Position numbers and translations under genes: made by a program. Of a DNA stretch of 7,242 nt, positions 1 through 6,843 are shown piece after piece. This DNA comes from Verrucomicrobiota bacterium. GTDB taxonomy: Bacteria > Verrucomicrobiota > Verrucomicrobiia > Chthoniobacterales > UBA10450. The notes beneath the pieces are model-generated. The model saw only the letters and a program-made list of their open reading frames with translations. It was not told the DNA's origin and ran no database searches. Location: assembly GCA_003219095.1 (NCBI GenBank), contig QHPM01000067.1, positions 1 to 7,242 on the forward strand. Direction: 5' to 3'. Position 1 is the first letter of the stretch; every line of letters starts with the position of its first letter.

Positions 1-679
1 AAGCCGCACGTGGCGAGCCGTTCAAGATCGAAAGCTCACCAAAAAAATCACCATCCCGATAAAATGCGAGATTTACCTGCGCGCCATTGTTCTGCGTAAA
101 CGCGCGGGCCCGTCCTTTCTCCAGGATGTACATCGGTCCGGCGGATTCACCCTCTTTAATAATGAGATTGCCCTTTTGAAACTGAACGCGCTCGAGTTTT
201 TCGATCATTCCGCGGAGCGCCAGCATCGGCAGTCGCCCGAAATTGCTGAATTCGTAGAGGAAACTCTGCAGCGTGCGCGCGCGCCGCGTGACGTGCATAT
301 GTTCTTTCAACTCCGGAGCCGTTTCGGTCAGGGCGAGGAATTCGGCCCGATCGAGTCGCAACACTTCGACCGAGGTGCTGCAACGAACCGTCGCCGATCG
401 CGTCCCGCCTTCCGTTAGCGCAGCCTCGCCAAAGCTGTCGCCCGGGCGAAGTGTGCCCAGAACAATCTCCTCGCCATTATTCGCGCCCGATTTCACCACC
501 CGCGCCCGTCCCGAAATTAAATTATAAAAGGCGCTTGCAGGCTCGCCTTGCTTAACGATCAAATCGCCAAAGTCATGCCGTTCCTCCTGAAGCAGCGGCC
601 GGATTTTCTCGAAATGCTCGTCGGGTAAAAACCGAAAGAGATCGGAACGCCGCAGCAAATCGAAGTCTTTTGCGTTCAT
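1..679 (-). CDS. Tandem cyclic-nucleotide-binding domain protein, possibly N-terminus of a peptidase-C39 ABC exporter (partial)
   Basis: The frame starts at ATG 679 (MNAKDFDLLRRSDLFRFLPD), set by the ATGA overlap with the gene before it, and is open through 226 residues to the left edge; the C-terminus is outside. Two cNMP-binding beta-roll domains are visible. Domain 1 (about 10-125) has IVKQGEPASAFYNLISGRAR and a phosphate-binding cassette FGEAALTEGGTRSATV (83-98) with Glu85 and Arg94. Domain 2 (about 155-226, cut) has IIKEGESAGPMYILEKGRAR and FFGELSILNGSPRAA (212-226) with Glu215 and Arg224. Both cassettes keep the Glu and Arg that contact ribose and phosphate, so ligand binding is plausible. 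The linker LQSFLYEFSNFGRLPMLALR (137-156) resembles that of long proteins in which such domains precede a C39 peptidase and an ABC exporter (HetC-like), which fits the PpiC-related neighbour. No peptidase, membrane or ATPase part is in view, so a stand-alone sensor or regulator remains possible. The domain call is firm; the exporter call is not. Confidence 0.85.
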   Translation of the reverse strand, partial: MNAKDFDLLRRSDLFRFLPDEHFEKIRPLLQEERHDFGDLIVKQGEPASAFYNLISGRARVVKSGANNGEEIVLGTLRPGDSFGEAALTEGGTRSATVRCSTSVEVLRLDRAEFLALTETAPELKEHMHVTRRARTLQSFLYEFSNFGRLPMLALRGMIEKLERVQFQKGNLIIKEGESAGPMYILEKGRARAFTQNNGAQVNLAFYRDGDFFGELSILNGSPRAA

Positions 680-1761
680 TCGCTCGGAGGCAGGAACAAT
701 TTCCAATCAATGTATTTGCTGAGCAATTCATTGAAGCAGCGCTCGACAATTCGGCTCTCCAGGCGGGCGCGAATGATGGGGTCCTGCAAAGACGGTTCGG
801 TTCGCGTTTTCACGCGCCAAACTTCGAAGGCGTCCCCTCGCGGAATGGGATCGAACAGTGTTCCTGCCTTTACACTCAAGAATCGTTGTTGTTGTTCCGA
901 GGGAATGTCTTCCAGCAAAACTTCTCTGCGGTGAAATGGATACCGGCTTTCTTCGGCTACTTCACTCATTTCCATGGCATCGTTCCGCACACAAGCAACC
1001 ACTTCCGCCGCAGCGTCGCGTGAATCGACTTCTACCGTTTCGAGCTGAAAGCGCGTGAGATTCAGATGCATCGGCACCAGCTCTTTTTGCAACGCCCGTT
1101 CCGTCAGAATTTGCGAAACACGCCGCTGGTAGATCGCCTCGGCCGCGAGTACTTGGTCAAGCCATTCCTGGTCCCGCCCAAGCTGCGTCAGCCAATCGGC
1201 CAGATCGGCCGAATCAATTTCCGCCGCGGCCAGGAATCGGGCGCGCTCTTCACCAATGTTTGCCTGGTTATCGCCCGCCTCATCTGCTTGCGACGCAACC
1301 CGATAACTTAGTCGTTCCGCCATTCGATCCAGCGATCCTGAGAGGATCAGATCAACCAGAAAAAGATCCTTCTCTTCCGGCGACGCCGTCTGATAACTGG
1401 ATTTGGGCCGATCGACCGGACCGCTGTAAGAGCGGCCCCAATATTGGCGAGCAAAATATTCACTGAATTCGGCCAGAGAAACTCCGCGATCCTCGAGCCA
1501 TCGCTCGGTCTCCTCCGCCGTGATCAGGTCATGTTTATAGCGAAACGCAATCGCCGCCGAATCGAGCGCGGAATCGTCCAGTTCCAATTCCCGTTCGTTC
1601 GCCAGGCGATCGCATTCAGCCACGCGCAAGAAATTTTTCCACAGGGGATCGATTTCGCCACGTATGACCGCGCAATCGACTACGTCTTTGGCGGTAAATC
1701 CGCCCTCGCCACTCGAAAAAATCACTCGATTCTCTCGCGTGATTGGCTGGCTCACTGGCAT
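676..1761 (-). CDS. PpiC/SurA-related protein, putative peptide-maturation partner
   Basis: The product is 361 aa, with no signal peptide and no membrane segment, so it is probably cytoplasmic, unlike SurA or PrsA. The N-terminal two thirds are helical and charged and contain a SurA-N-like element, IAFRYKHDLITAEETERWLE (71-90) followed by DRGVSLAEFSEYF, a form I associate with cyanobacterial PpiC-related proteins encoded beside peptide exporters. Residues 225-320 fit a diverged parvulin-like fold and end in VKAGTLFDPIPRGDAFEVWRVKTR (297-320); the C-terminus (LQDPIIRARLESRIVERCF) is the usual helix after such a domain. I cannot confirm parvulin active-site residues, so it may be a chaperone or peptide-binding protein rather than an isomerase. 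Start ATG 1761 has no good Shine-Dalgarno. The stop overlaps the next gene as ATGA, so the two are co-translated and probably work together. A link to RiPP or bacteriocin-like peptide maturation is inference from family context. Confidence 0.6.
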   Translation of the reverse strand: MPVSQPITRENRVIFSSGEGGFTAKDVVDCAVIRGEIDPLWKNFLRVAECDRLANERELELDDSALDSAAIAFRYKHDLITAEETERWLEDRGVSLAEFSEYFARQYWGRSYSGPVDRPKSSYQTASPEEKDLFLVDLILSGSLDRMAERLSYRVASQADEAGDNQANIGEERARFLAAAEIDSADLADWLTQLGRDQEWLDQVLAAEAIYQRRVSQILTERALQKELVPMHLNLTRFQLETVEVDSRDAAAEVVACVRNDAMEMSEVAEESRYPFHRREVLLEDIPSEQQQRFLSVKAGTLFDPIPRGDAFEVWRVKTRTEPSLQDPIIRARLESRIVERCFNELLSKYIDWKLFLPPSE

Positions 1762-1776
1762 CGTGGCTGAACTTAG

Positions 1777-1815
1777 CGGGATTAAAAAACTGGGCCGCTT
1801 CCGGCCTTAATCCCG
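1777..1815 (-). terminator. Nested hairpin with U-tract between recD and the PpiC-like gene
   Basis: The 147-base gap 1762-1908 holds a near-perfect inverted repeat. The outer arms pair over 9 bases (CGGGATTAA at 1777-1785 with TTAATCCCG at 1807-1815). The inner arms pair over 5 bases (GGCCG at 1793-1797 with CGGCC at 1802-1806) around a 4-base loop. On the minus-strand RNA the inner GC stem is followed by CAG and six U, like a short intrinsic terminator for recCBD. The 3' part of that U-run is also part of the outer stem. The structure ends 15 bases before the ATG of the next gene, so a leader or attenuator role is also possible. The hairpin is directly seen; its function is inferred. Confidence 0.45.
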
Positions 1816-1908
1816 TGGTGTGTTGTCGATTTCCCAACCATTATTTCCCAGCTGGTTGCCTCAGAGTCACGCGTCACTGTCTCAAATCTAGGCCAGCGCA
1901 GTCAATAA

Positions 1909-3705
1909 TTAACTGCCACCGTTTTTCTTCCAAAGTCGGTCTCGCAGTCCTGAATTCCGTTCTATTTTTCGTTCGATTGTTTGCCTTAAGATGTGCTCCG
2001 TAGCCCATACTTCCACTGTCTCGCGTACCCTGGTTACTCCTGTGTAAAGCAGCTCGCGGGTCAATACCGGCGTGTCCCTTTCCGGTAAAATAACGACCGC
2101 ATCACGAAACTCTGATCCCTGGCTCTTGTGCACCGTCAAAGCAAACGCTGGTTCGTGCGGCGGTAAACGCCCTGGCGCAAAATTGAGCACATCGCCGTTT
2201 TCGCCGTGGAAGAAAACTCGGAGCTCCCCGCTGGTCGCGTCTGGGAGCACGATCCCAAGGTCGCCATTAAAAAGGTCAACATTGTAATCGTTTCGCACAA
2301 TGATCACCGGCTCTCCCGCACAATAACGCCCGTTGCCTTCGGGTCGTCCGGTCTCACGCAGCATTCGCTCAAGCAACGCATTCACCGCTTCGGCGCCGAA
2401 CGGTCCGCGGCGCAACGCGCACAAAACTGCGAATTCCGCCAGTTGATTCAAGGCCTCTATCGGATCGCTTAGCATCAAGAACTTTTCGAATCGCGGAACG
2501 ACACGCTCGCGCAGTTCTCGCTCGAAATTTTTTACCAGCGGCGTTGGCCGCCAGCGAATTCGGCCGCCGCATTTCAAAACCGCGATTGCCGCCTCAGCAT
2601 CGCCCTGATTAACAGCGCTACTTAGTTCGGCAATTCCCGTTCCCGGCGTAAAGCGATAGTTGCGCCGCAATTCAACTACAACAGAATGAATCGGCGCTTC
2701 GCTCGCACTCACGCCCGCCAGTTTTTCACCTGTGCATTTCGCGAAAGCTTCTGCTAACGAGACAGAGACTCCGAGCTCGAGACCGGGCGTGCAAATGTCG
2801 CGAAAGGCGCTTCCCGCTTCGACGGAGGCAAGTTGGTCCTTGTCGCCGACCAGAATAATGCGCGCATCCGGACGCACCGCATCGAGCAGCTTCGCCAATA
2901 GCGCCAGATCAACCATCGATGCCTCGTCTACAATCACGACATCGGCCGCCAGCGGATTTTTTGCGTCATGCCGGAAATGGGGCGAGTTGCCCTTTGCCCC
3001 GAGCAACCGCTGAATGGTTGATGCACCTGCCGGAAGTTTCACCTCCTCGGGCAGCCCCAACGCGAGCCGCGTTTGCGCGATTGTTTCCTTCAGTCGCGCC
3101 GCCGCTTTACCGGTTGGAGCGGCAAGCGCGAAATTGAGCTCGCGCTTTCCGGCAAGCTCGGTCAAGAGCGCGCAAATCAAAACAATGGTCCGCGTTTTTC
3201 CCGTTCCCGGCGCGCCCGAAATGACACAGAGCCGCGAGGTTGCCGCAACAAAAGCCGCAACTTTTTGCAAATCCGACTGAGCGGGAAACCGTCTCTCGAG
3301 ACTGCTGGCCAGCTCGGTTTGGTTGAAATCGCGAATCGGATTATCCCCCAAGCGCGTCTGAAGATTGCGCCCCAATTCATCCTCATATTTCCAGTAACGC
3401 TGAAGGTAAAGCCGCTCGGTCTCATCTAGGATGAGGGGCGCGAATTCTCCCGGCTCGCCTACCACTCCCGAAGCGCGCAATTTTTTTACCCAATTCTTTA
3501 ACGGTGGAACATCTGAACCTCCAATTTTTGCGGCATCGGTGGGAGTAATCGCTCGCAGCGCTACGCAAACATCTCCGTGCCCGCGAAAATTGGTGACCAA
3601 TTTGGCGGCCAACTCCAGTTCGGGCGATGGAACCTTTGCCAATCGGTTCATCAGCGCGGCGAAATTCTGATCGATGAAATGAACTTCGGACTCAGGGGTT
3701 GCCAT
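1909..3705 (-). CDS. recD: RecD, exodeoxyribonuclease V alpha subunit (5'-3' helicase)
   Basis: RecD is the fast 5'-3' SF1B motor of RecBCD and also controls the nuclease. The product is 598 aa, close to E. coli RecD (608). Visible motifs: Walker A GAPGTGKT (residues 164-171), motif Ia AAPTGKAAARL (195-205), Walker B VVIVDEASM (256-264), motif III GDKDQLASVEAG (287-298), motif IV LRRNYR (346-351), motif V FALTVHKSQGSEF (521-533) and motif VI LYTGVTR (553-559). Residues 1-140 are the usual N-terminal region that contacts RecC. I chose ATG 3705 (MATPESEVHF) although the frame is open upstream to 4014, because the upstream part lies inside the recB nuclease domain and has no RecD similarity. The start overlaps the recB stop by 14 bases and has at best a weak Shine-Dalgarno (GGAT), so translational coupling to recB is likely. 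All motifs are intact, so selection on the complex was active until recently. Confidence 0.97.
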   Translation of the reverse strand: MATPESEVHFIDQNFAALMNRLAKVPSPELELAAKLVTNFRGHGDVCVALRAITPTDAAKIGGSDVPPLKNWVKKLRASGVVGEPGEFAPLILDETERLYLQRYWKYEDELGRNLQTRLGDNPIRDFNQTELASSLERRFPAQSDLQKVAAFVAATSRLCVISGAPGTGKTRTIVLICALLTELAGKRELNFALAAPTGKAAARLKETIAQTRLALGLPEEVKLPAGASTIQRLLGAKGNSPHFRHDAKNPLAADVVIVDEASMVDLALLAKLLDAVRPDARIILVGDKDQLASVEAGSAFRDICTPGLELGVSVSLAEAFAKCTGEKLAGVSASEAPIHSVVVELRRNYRFTPGTGIAELSSAVNQGDAEAAIAVLKCGGRIRWRPTPLVKNFERELRERVVPRFEKFLMLSDPIEALNQLAEFAVLCALRRGPFGAEAVNALLERMLRETGRPEGNGRYCAGEPVIIVRNDYNVDLFNGDLGIVLPDATSGELRVFFHGENGDVLNFAPGRLPPHEPAFALTVHKSQGSEFRDAVVILPERDTPVLTRELLYTGVTRVRETVEVWATEHILRQTIERKIERNSGLRDRLWKKNGGS

Positions 3706-5092
3706 GAAAAATTTGATCCAGTTGTTCCACAAACGTGCACTGCGGACGCGTGAAAAATATCCCGGTGTCCGGTTTCTTCGGATCGATTCCGCGCAGGAAA
3801 ATATAGAAGGCGCCTCCGAAATTCTTCTCGTATTCGTAGCCTCGCAGGCGCCGTTGCAAGTAGCGATGCAGCGCCACGGCGTAAATGCTGAGCTGCAAAT
3901 TGTAAAAATTCCGCGCCATTTCCCTCGCAATATTCTCACGTGCGTACCAGCCAGAGTCGGGTCCCAGCCAGTTCGATTTCCAATCGACAAAATAGAAACG
4001 TCCCTCCTGCTCAAAAACTAGATCGATGAACCCTTTCATGAATCCGTTGGCCGGCGCGAACTGCAGGCGATCGATCGCCAGCGGCAGCTCCTCCACCTGA
4101 AACACCTTGCGCAGGCGCGTCGTGGTCAATGCGGTAATCGGAAAAGTGAACTCCAGCTCCGACAGCCGTGACGCACGCGAGATTTGAGAAAGGGTGAAGC
4201 CCTCCTCGCCCAGCGGGACACGCAACATCTGCTCCAGGGTGTCGCTCACCACTTCATCGAAGTTTTCGAAATGAAAATCGCTCAGCTTCCTAACCACCAG
4301 CGGCCGCAGTTGCGAAAAATCGGCGAAATCGAGTTCCTCCAGAATTAGATGCAGACAAGTCCCAGCGCGCATCCCCCCGGGAAAGGCGTAAATTCCCTGT
4401 GTCGACAAGATCGGCTCTTCTTCAATCTCGAGACCAGGTTCCAGCCTATCGTAATCCGGCGTGTCGGGTTCTTCCGTTCGCCCGCTGATCAGCGAGCTGA
4501 AACTCGAGATCCGCCAGCTCCGATCGATCTCCTGATCGAAAACTCGCGGCGCCAGTGATGTTCGTCGCGCCGCTGCCGGTGCAAAAACTCTTTCTGCGCC
4601 TTCGGGTAAATCTTCAATCGCGATTGCATCGCTGCCGACAAATGCAGCCTGCAGGCGTGAGCTGGTGGTGGATTCTCCCTTTTTCTCGAGAAATGCGTCA
4701 GCTGACGTTTCTCCGGAAAACAGCCACGCCAGCGCCGATTTGGATTTCCGACTGCTTTCCTGCCAAATCAGGTAGCTGCGATGTTTCGCGCGCGTAAGAC
4801 CGACGTAGAGTTGGCGAACCATCTCCGCCAACTCCTCACGATTCCGGATTTTTTTATGCTCCGGTAATTCTTCGAGATCGAGAACGAGTTTGTCGTCTTC
4901 GTGAAACTTCAGAAATTCCTTTGCCCCGCTCCAGGGTTCCTTGCGCACAAACGGCGAAAAGGTGACGCCGTATTCGAGTCCTTTGCTCTTGTGAATCGTA
5001 ACGATCCGCACCGCGTCTTCGTCGCTTTCCAAACGCAGTTCATGTTCATCCCTAACCTCGCTCCCCGGCCAATTTTGCCGCGCCAGACACAA
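3692..5092 (-). CDS. recB: RecB, exodeoxyribonuclease V beta subunit, C-terminal helicase and nuclease part (frame broken)
   Basis: This is the second half of RecB in a frame shifted by one base from the first half. Counting from the first possible start in this frame (TTG at 5092), it has 466 residues. Recognisable RecB sequence begins at about LARQ (3-6) and ELRLESDEDAV (18-28). Motif V is VTIHKSKGLEY (31-41) and motif VI is QLYVGLTRAKH (94-104). The nuclease domain follows: GTCLHLILEELDF (244-256) supplies the active-site His (248), ELEF (312-315) the likely Glu, GFIDLVF (354-360) Asp357, and FVDWKSNW (368-375) Asp370 and Lys372, matching E. coli H956, E1020, D1067, D1080 and K1082. No catalytic residue is lost, so decay, if any, is recent. 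There is no ribosome binding site before TTG 5092, and a separate gene for this half is not expected in the family. The TGA at 3694-3692 overlaps the recD start by 14 bases. Confidence 0.94.
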   Translation of the reverse strand: MCLARQNWPGSEVRDEHELRLESDEDAVRIVTIHKSKGLEYGVTFSPFVRKEPWSGAKEFLKFHEDDKLVLDLEELPEHKKIRNREELAEMVRQLYVGLTRAKHRSYLIWQESSRKSKSALAWLFSGETSADAFLEKKGESTTSSRLQAAFVGSDAIAIEDLPEGAERVFAPAAARRTSLAPRVFDQEIDRSWRISSFSSLISGRTEEPDTPDYDRLEPGLEIEEEPILSTQGIYAFPGGMRAGTCLHLILEELDFADFSQLRPLVVRKLSDFHFENFDEVVSDTLEQMLRVPLGEEGFTLSQISRASRLSELEFTFPITALTTTRLRKVFQVEELPLAIDRLQFAPANGFMKGFIDLVFEQEGRFYFVDWKSNWLGPDSGWYARENIAREMARNFYNLQLSIYAVALHRYLQRRLRGYEYEKNFGGAFYIFLRGIDPKKPDTGIFFTRPQCTFVEQLDQIFHGNP

Positions 5093-6843
5093 ACCGCGTG
5101 CAGCAGTTCGACCAGATGCAAGACATTGGTGAGTCGACGTTCGCCGTCACGCCAGAAGAGCAAATGCGACCGCACTTTTTCCGCAATGAAAAGCGCCCGC
5201 ATCATTTGCACGAAGCCCTGGTTGCGCCACAGCAGGTGGTAATCGGCAAAGCGATTGAGCGTCGCTTCCCGCTCTGATTCATCGCATGATAAATTTTCCA
5301 GCGCGCTGGCGTTGAAACCGAAGATCTCTGTCGCAAGCGCGGCCCGAACAATTTTTTCATGTGTCGGCTGCGCCACTGCCAGCAGCACCTGCAACAACTC
5401 CGACGCCTCACCGGATTTGAGAACGCTAGCCGCACTATAAACGACCGATGGAATTCGATAATCCGACAGTGCTCGCTGGATACCGACGGGCTGCGCGTTG
5501 TTGTTCACCAAGACGGCGATGTCGCGCGGCTCGATTTTCCTTGGGCCGATTTTCGTTTCACTGGCCAGCAATGATGCGATCTCGGACGCCACCACTTTTC
5601 CCACTCGGGCCCTGTCGCCAGCGGAGGCGATCCAGAAATGCAGCGGTTGATCGCGCCGAGCGTCGATCGTGAGTGCTTCCGTATCGGCTTTTCCCGATGC
5701 CGTCACTGGTGCCAGATCGATACCTTCAATAACAAACGAATCTTCGCGCCGGCCAAAGATCGCACTCACTCCATCGACCATCTTCGCTTCCGAACGCCAA
5801 TTTTGCCCCAATGTATAACGACGATTCGCGACCTTTGCCGCTTCCAGATAAGTAAAAACGTCCGCCCCGCGAAATCCATAAATCGCCTGCTTGGGATCGC
5901 CGATGAAAAATACGGGGGCGTCGCTACCGCTATAAATTTGCGAGAAAATCGAATACTGGACCGGATCGGTGTCTTGAAATTCATCCACTAGCGCCACGCT
6001 AAAACGCTCAAGCAAACTTTTTTGCAGCTCCCTCCCTCCCACACCCCGCAACGCTTCGTCCAGTCGCGTAAGCATGTCATCAAACGATTGGACGCGCCGA
6101 TCCGTCTTTCGCCGGCGCAATTCCGCGCGCGCCCATTCGCAAAATTCCGCTTGGAGCGAGACGATAAGACGTTGCGCCAATTCTGTGACTTCCTCGCCGT
6201 CGCCTCCCACGCGACATAGTTCGGTAATTTTCTTCTCCAGAGCGGCCCGATTTTCGGGAGCAGGACAAACGCGCAGGGTTGGATTGTTTGTCAGCTGATT
6301 CAGCAGCTCGACCAACCGCGCCGGTGTCAGCCGTTCCCGTAACAATGCGGCCATGACTGTGTCGTCTGTGTAAAAATGCGCTCGCCAAAAATCATCCGCG
6401 ATCTCGTTTAAGAAACGAGACTGATCCGCCACCAGTTCGGCTTCAAAAGGCACACCGCTTTCGAACGCGCGATCGGCCAAAACACGCGCACAAAAACCGT
6501 GGATAGTGAAGATGGGAGCCTCATCAAAACTTTGCAGCGCGATTTTCAATCTACGTTCGAATTGTTTTCGGTCGGTCACTCTTTTAACAATCTCCGCGAC
6601 GAAGGGCAGACGCTTCTGCGCCAGCGCGTCCGTGATTGTGTCGCGAATGCGGCCGCGCAATTCAGCGGTCGCGAGCTCAGTGTAGGTAGTTACCAGAATT
6701 TGCTCGATCGGGATGCCCTGCTCCGCCAGCAATCGCAAAATGATGGCGGAGATGGTCGTCGTCTTTCCCGTGCCCGCGCTCGCTTCAATAACGGTGAAAC
6801 CGCCGTCAAGCGAAGTCTCTGCGGCGTTGAATTTGGGCCTCAT
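4909..6843 (-). CDS. recB: RecB, exodeoxyribonuclease V beta subunit, N-terminal helicase part (frame broken)
   Basis: This frame encodes the first part of RecB, the 3'-5' SF1A helicase and nuclease subunit of RecBCD, which processes double-strand DNA ends for RecA. Start ATG at 6843 is set by the ATGA overlap with recC and by the normal RecB N-terminus. Visible motifs: Walker A EASAGTGKT (residues 20-28), motif Ia VTTYTELATAEL (51-62), FTIHGFC (112-118), motif II VDEFQDTDPVQ (286-296), motif III GDPKQAIYGFRGAD (315-328), motif IV GQNWRSE (346-352). Homology runs to RRLTNVLHLVELLH (about residue 582). After that the frame reads into unrelated sequence and stops at 4909, so the 644-aa product has no motif V, motif VI or nuclease domain. 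The rest of RecB continues in a different minus-strand frame (3692-5092). The normal gene would be the two parts joined, 3692-6843. Family assignment is certain; whether the break is biological is not. Confidence 0.94.
   Translation of the reverse strand: MRPKFNAAETSLDGGFTVIEASAGTGKTTTISAIILRLLAEQGIPIEQILVTTYTELATAELRGRIRDTITDALAQKRLPFVAEIVKRVTDRKQFERRLKIALQSFDEAPIFTIHGFCARVLADRAFESGVPFEAELVADQSRFLNEIADDFWRAHFYTDDTVMAALLRERLTPARLVELLNQLTNNPTLRVCPAPENRAALEKKITELCRVGGDGEEVTELAQRLIVSLQAEFCEWARAELRRRKTDRRVQSFDDMLTRLDEALRGVGGRELQKSLLERFSVALVDEFQDTDPVQYSIFSQIYSGSDAPVFFIGDPKQAIYGFRGADVFTYLEAAKVANRRYTLGQNWRSEAKMVDGVSAIFGRREDSFVIEGIDLAPVTASGKADTEALTIDARRDQPLHFWIASAGDRARVGKVVASEIASLLASETKIGPRKIEPRDIAVLVNNNAQPVGIQRALSDYRIPSVVYSAASVLKSGEASELLQVLLAVAQPTHEKIVRAALATEIFGFNASALENLSCDESEREATLNRFADYHLLWRNQGFVQMMRALFIAEKVRSHLLFWRDGERRLTNVLHLVELLHAVCVWRGKIGRGARLGMNMNCVWKATKTRCGSLRFTRAKDSNTASPFRRLCARNPGAGQRNF
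5085..5105 (-). other. recB: recB reading-frame break with probable small deletion
   Basis: On the minus strand the upstream frame reads ELLHAVCVWRGK while the frame one base earlier reads ARGLCLARQNWPGSE and then continues with true RecB sequence. Continuing needs a -1 (or +2) shift. Between ELLH and the conserved 'LARQ' only about 8 bases plus a TGT codon remain, where E. coli RecB has about 14 residues between ELLQ and WLSQ (from memory), so roughly 30-40 bases seem to be missing. The TGT sits where Trp (TGG) is usual. The exact breakpoints cannot be fixed from one sequence. Confidence 0.75.

Noticed and set aside
1867..1878. Short direct repeat GTCAC-GC-GTCAC in the gap after recD
   Set aside because: Two five-base half-sites are too short to claim an operator without comparison to other genomes.
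1836..1908. Promoter-like TTGACT and AATAAT elements on the minus strand before the PpiC-like gene
   Set aside because: No pair with a good -35, a good -10 and 16-18 base spacing was found; TTGACT has only AGACAG at the right distance.
3706..4014. A longer RecD that starts up to 103 codons upstream
   Set aside because: The extension overlaps the conserved RecB nuclease domain, has no RecD similarity and is rich in Arg, Cys and Trp, as expected of a shadow frame.
4661..4668. The E. coli Chi octamer GCTGGTGG on the plus strand inside recB
   Set aside because: One chance match to an octamer in 7 kb is not significant, and Chi sequences differ between lineages.
3692..5092. The second half of recB as an independent gene starting with TTG
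   Set aside because: The TTG lacks a Shine-Dalgarno, the protein would begin in the middle of the helicase core, and the first residues match mid-RecB sequence.
5071..5105. Programmed -1 frameshift that would produce full-length RecB
   Set aside because: No X XXY YYZ slippery heptamer in the correct phase is present at the junction, RecB is not known to me to use frameshifting, and the shortened spacing of conserved residues fits a deletion better.
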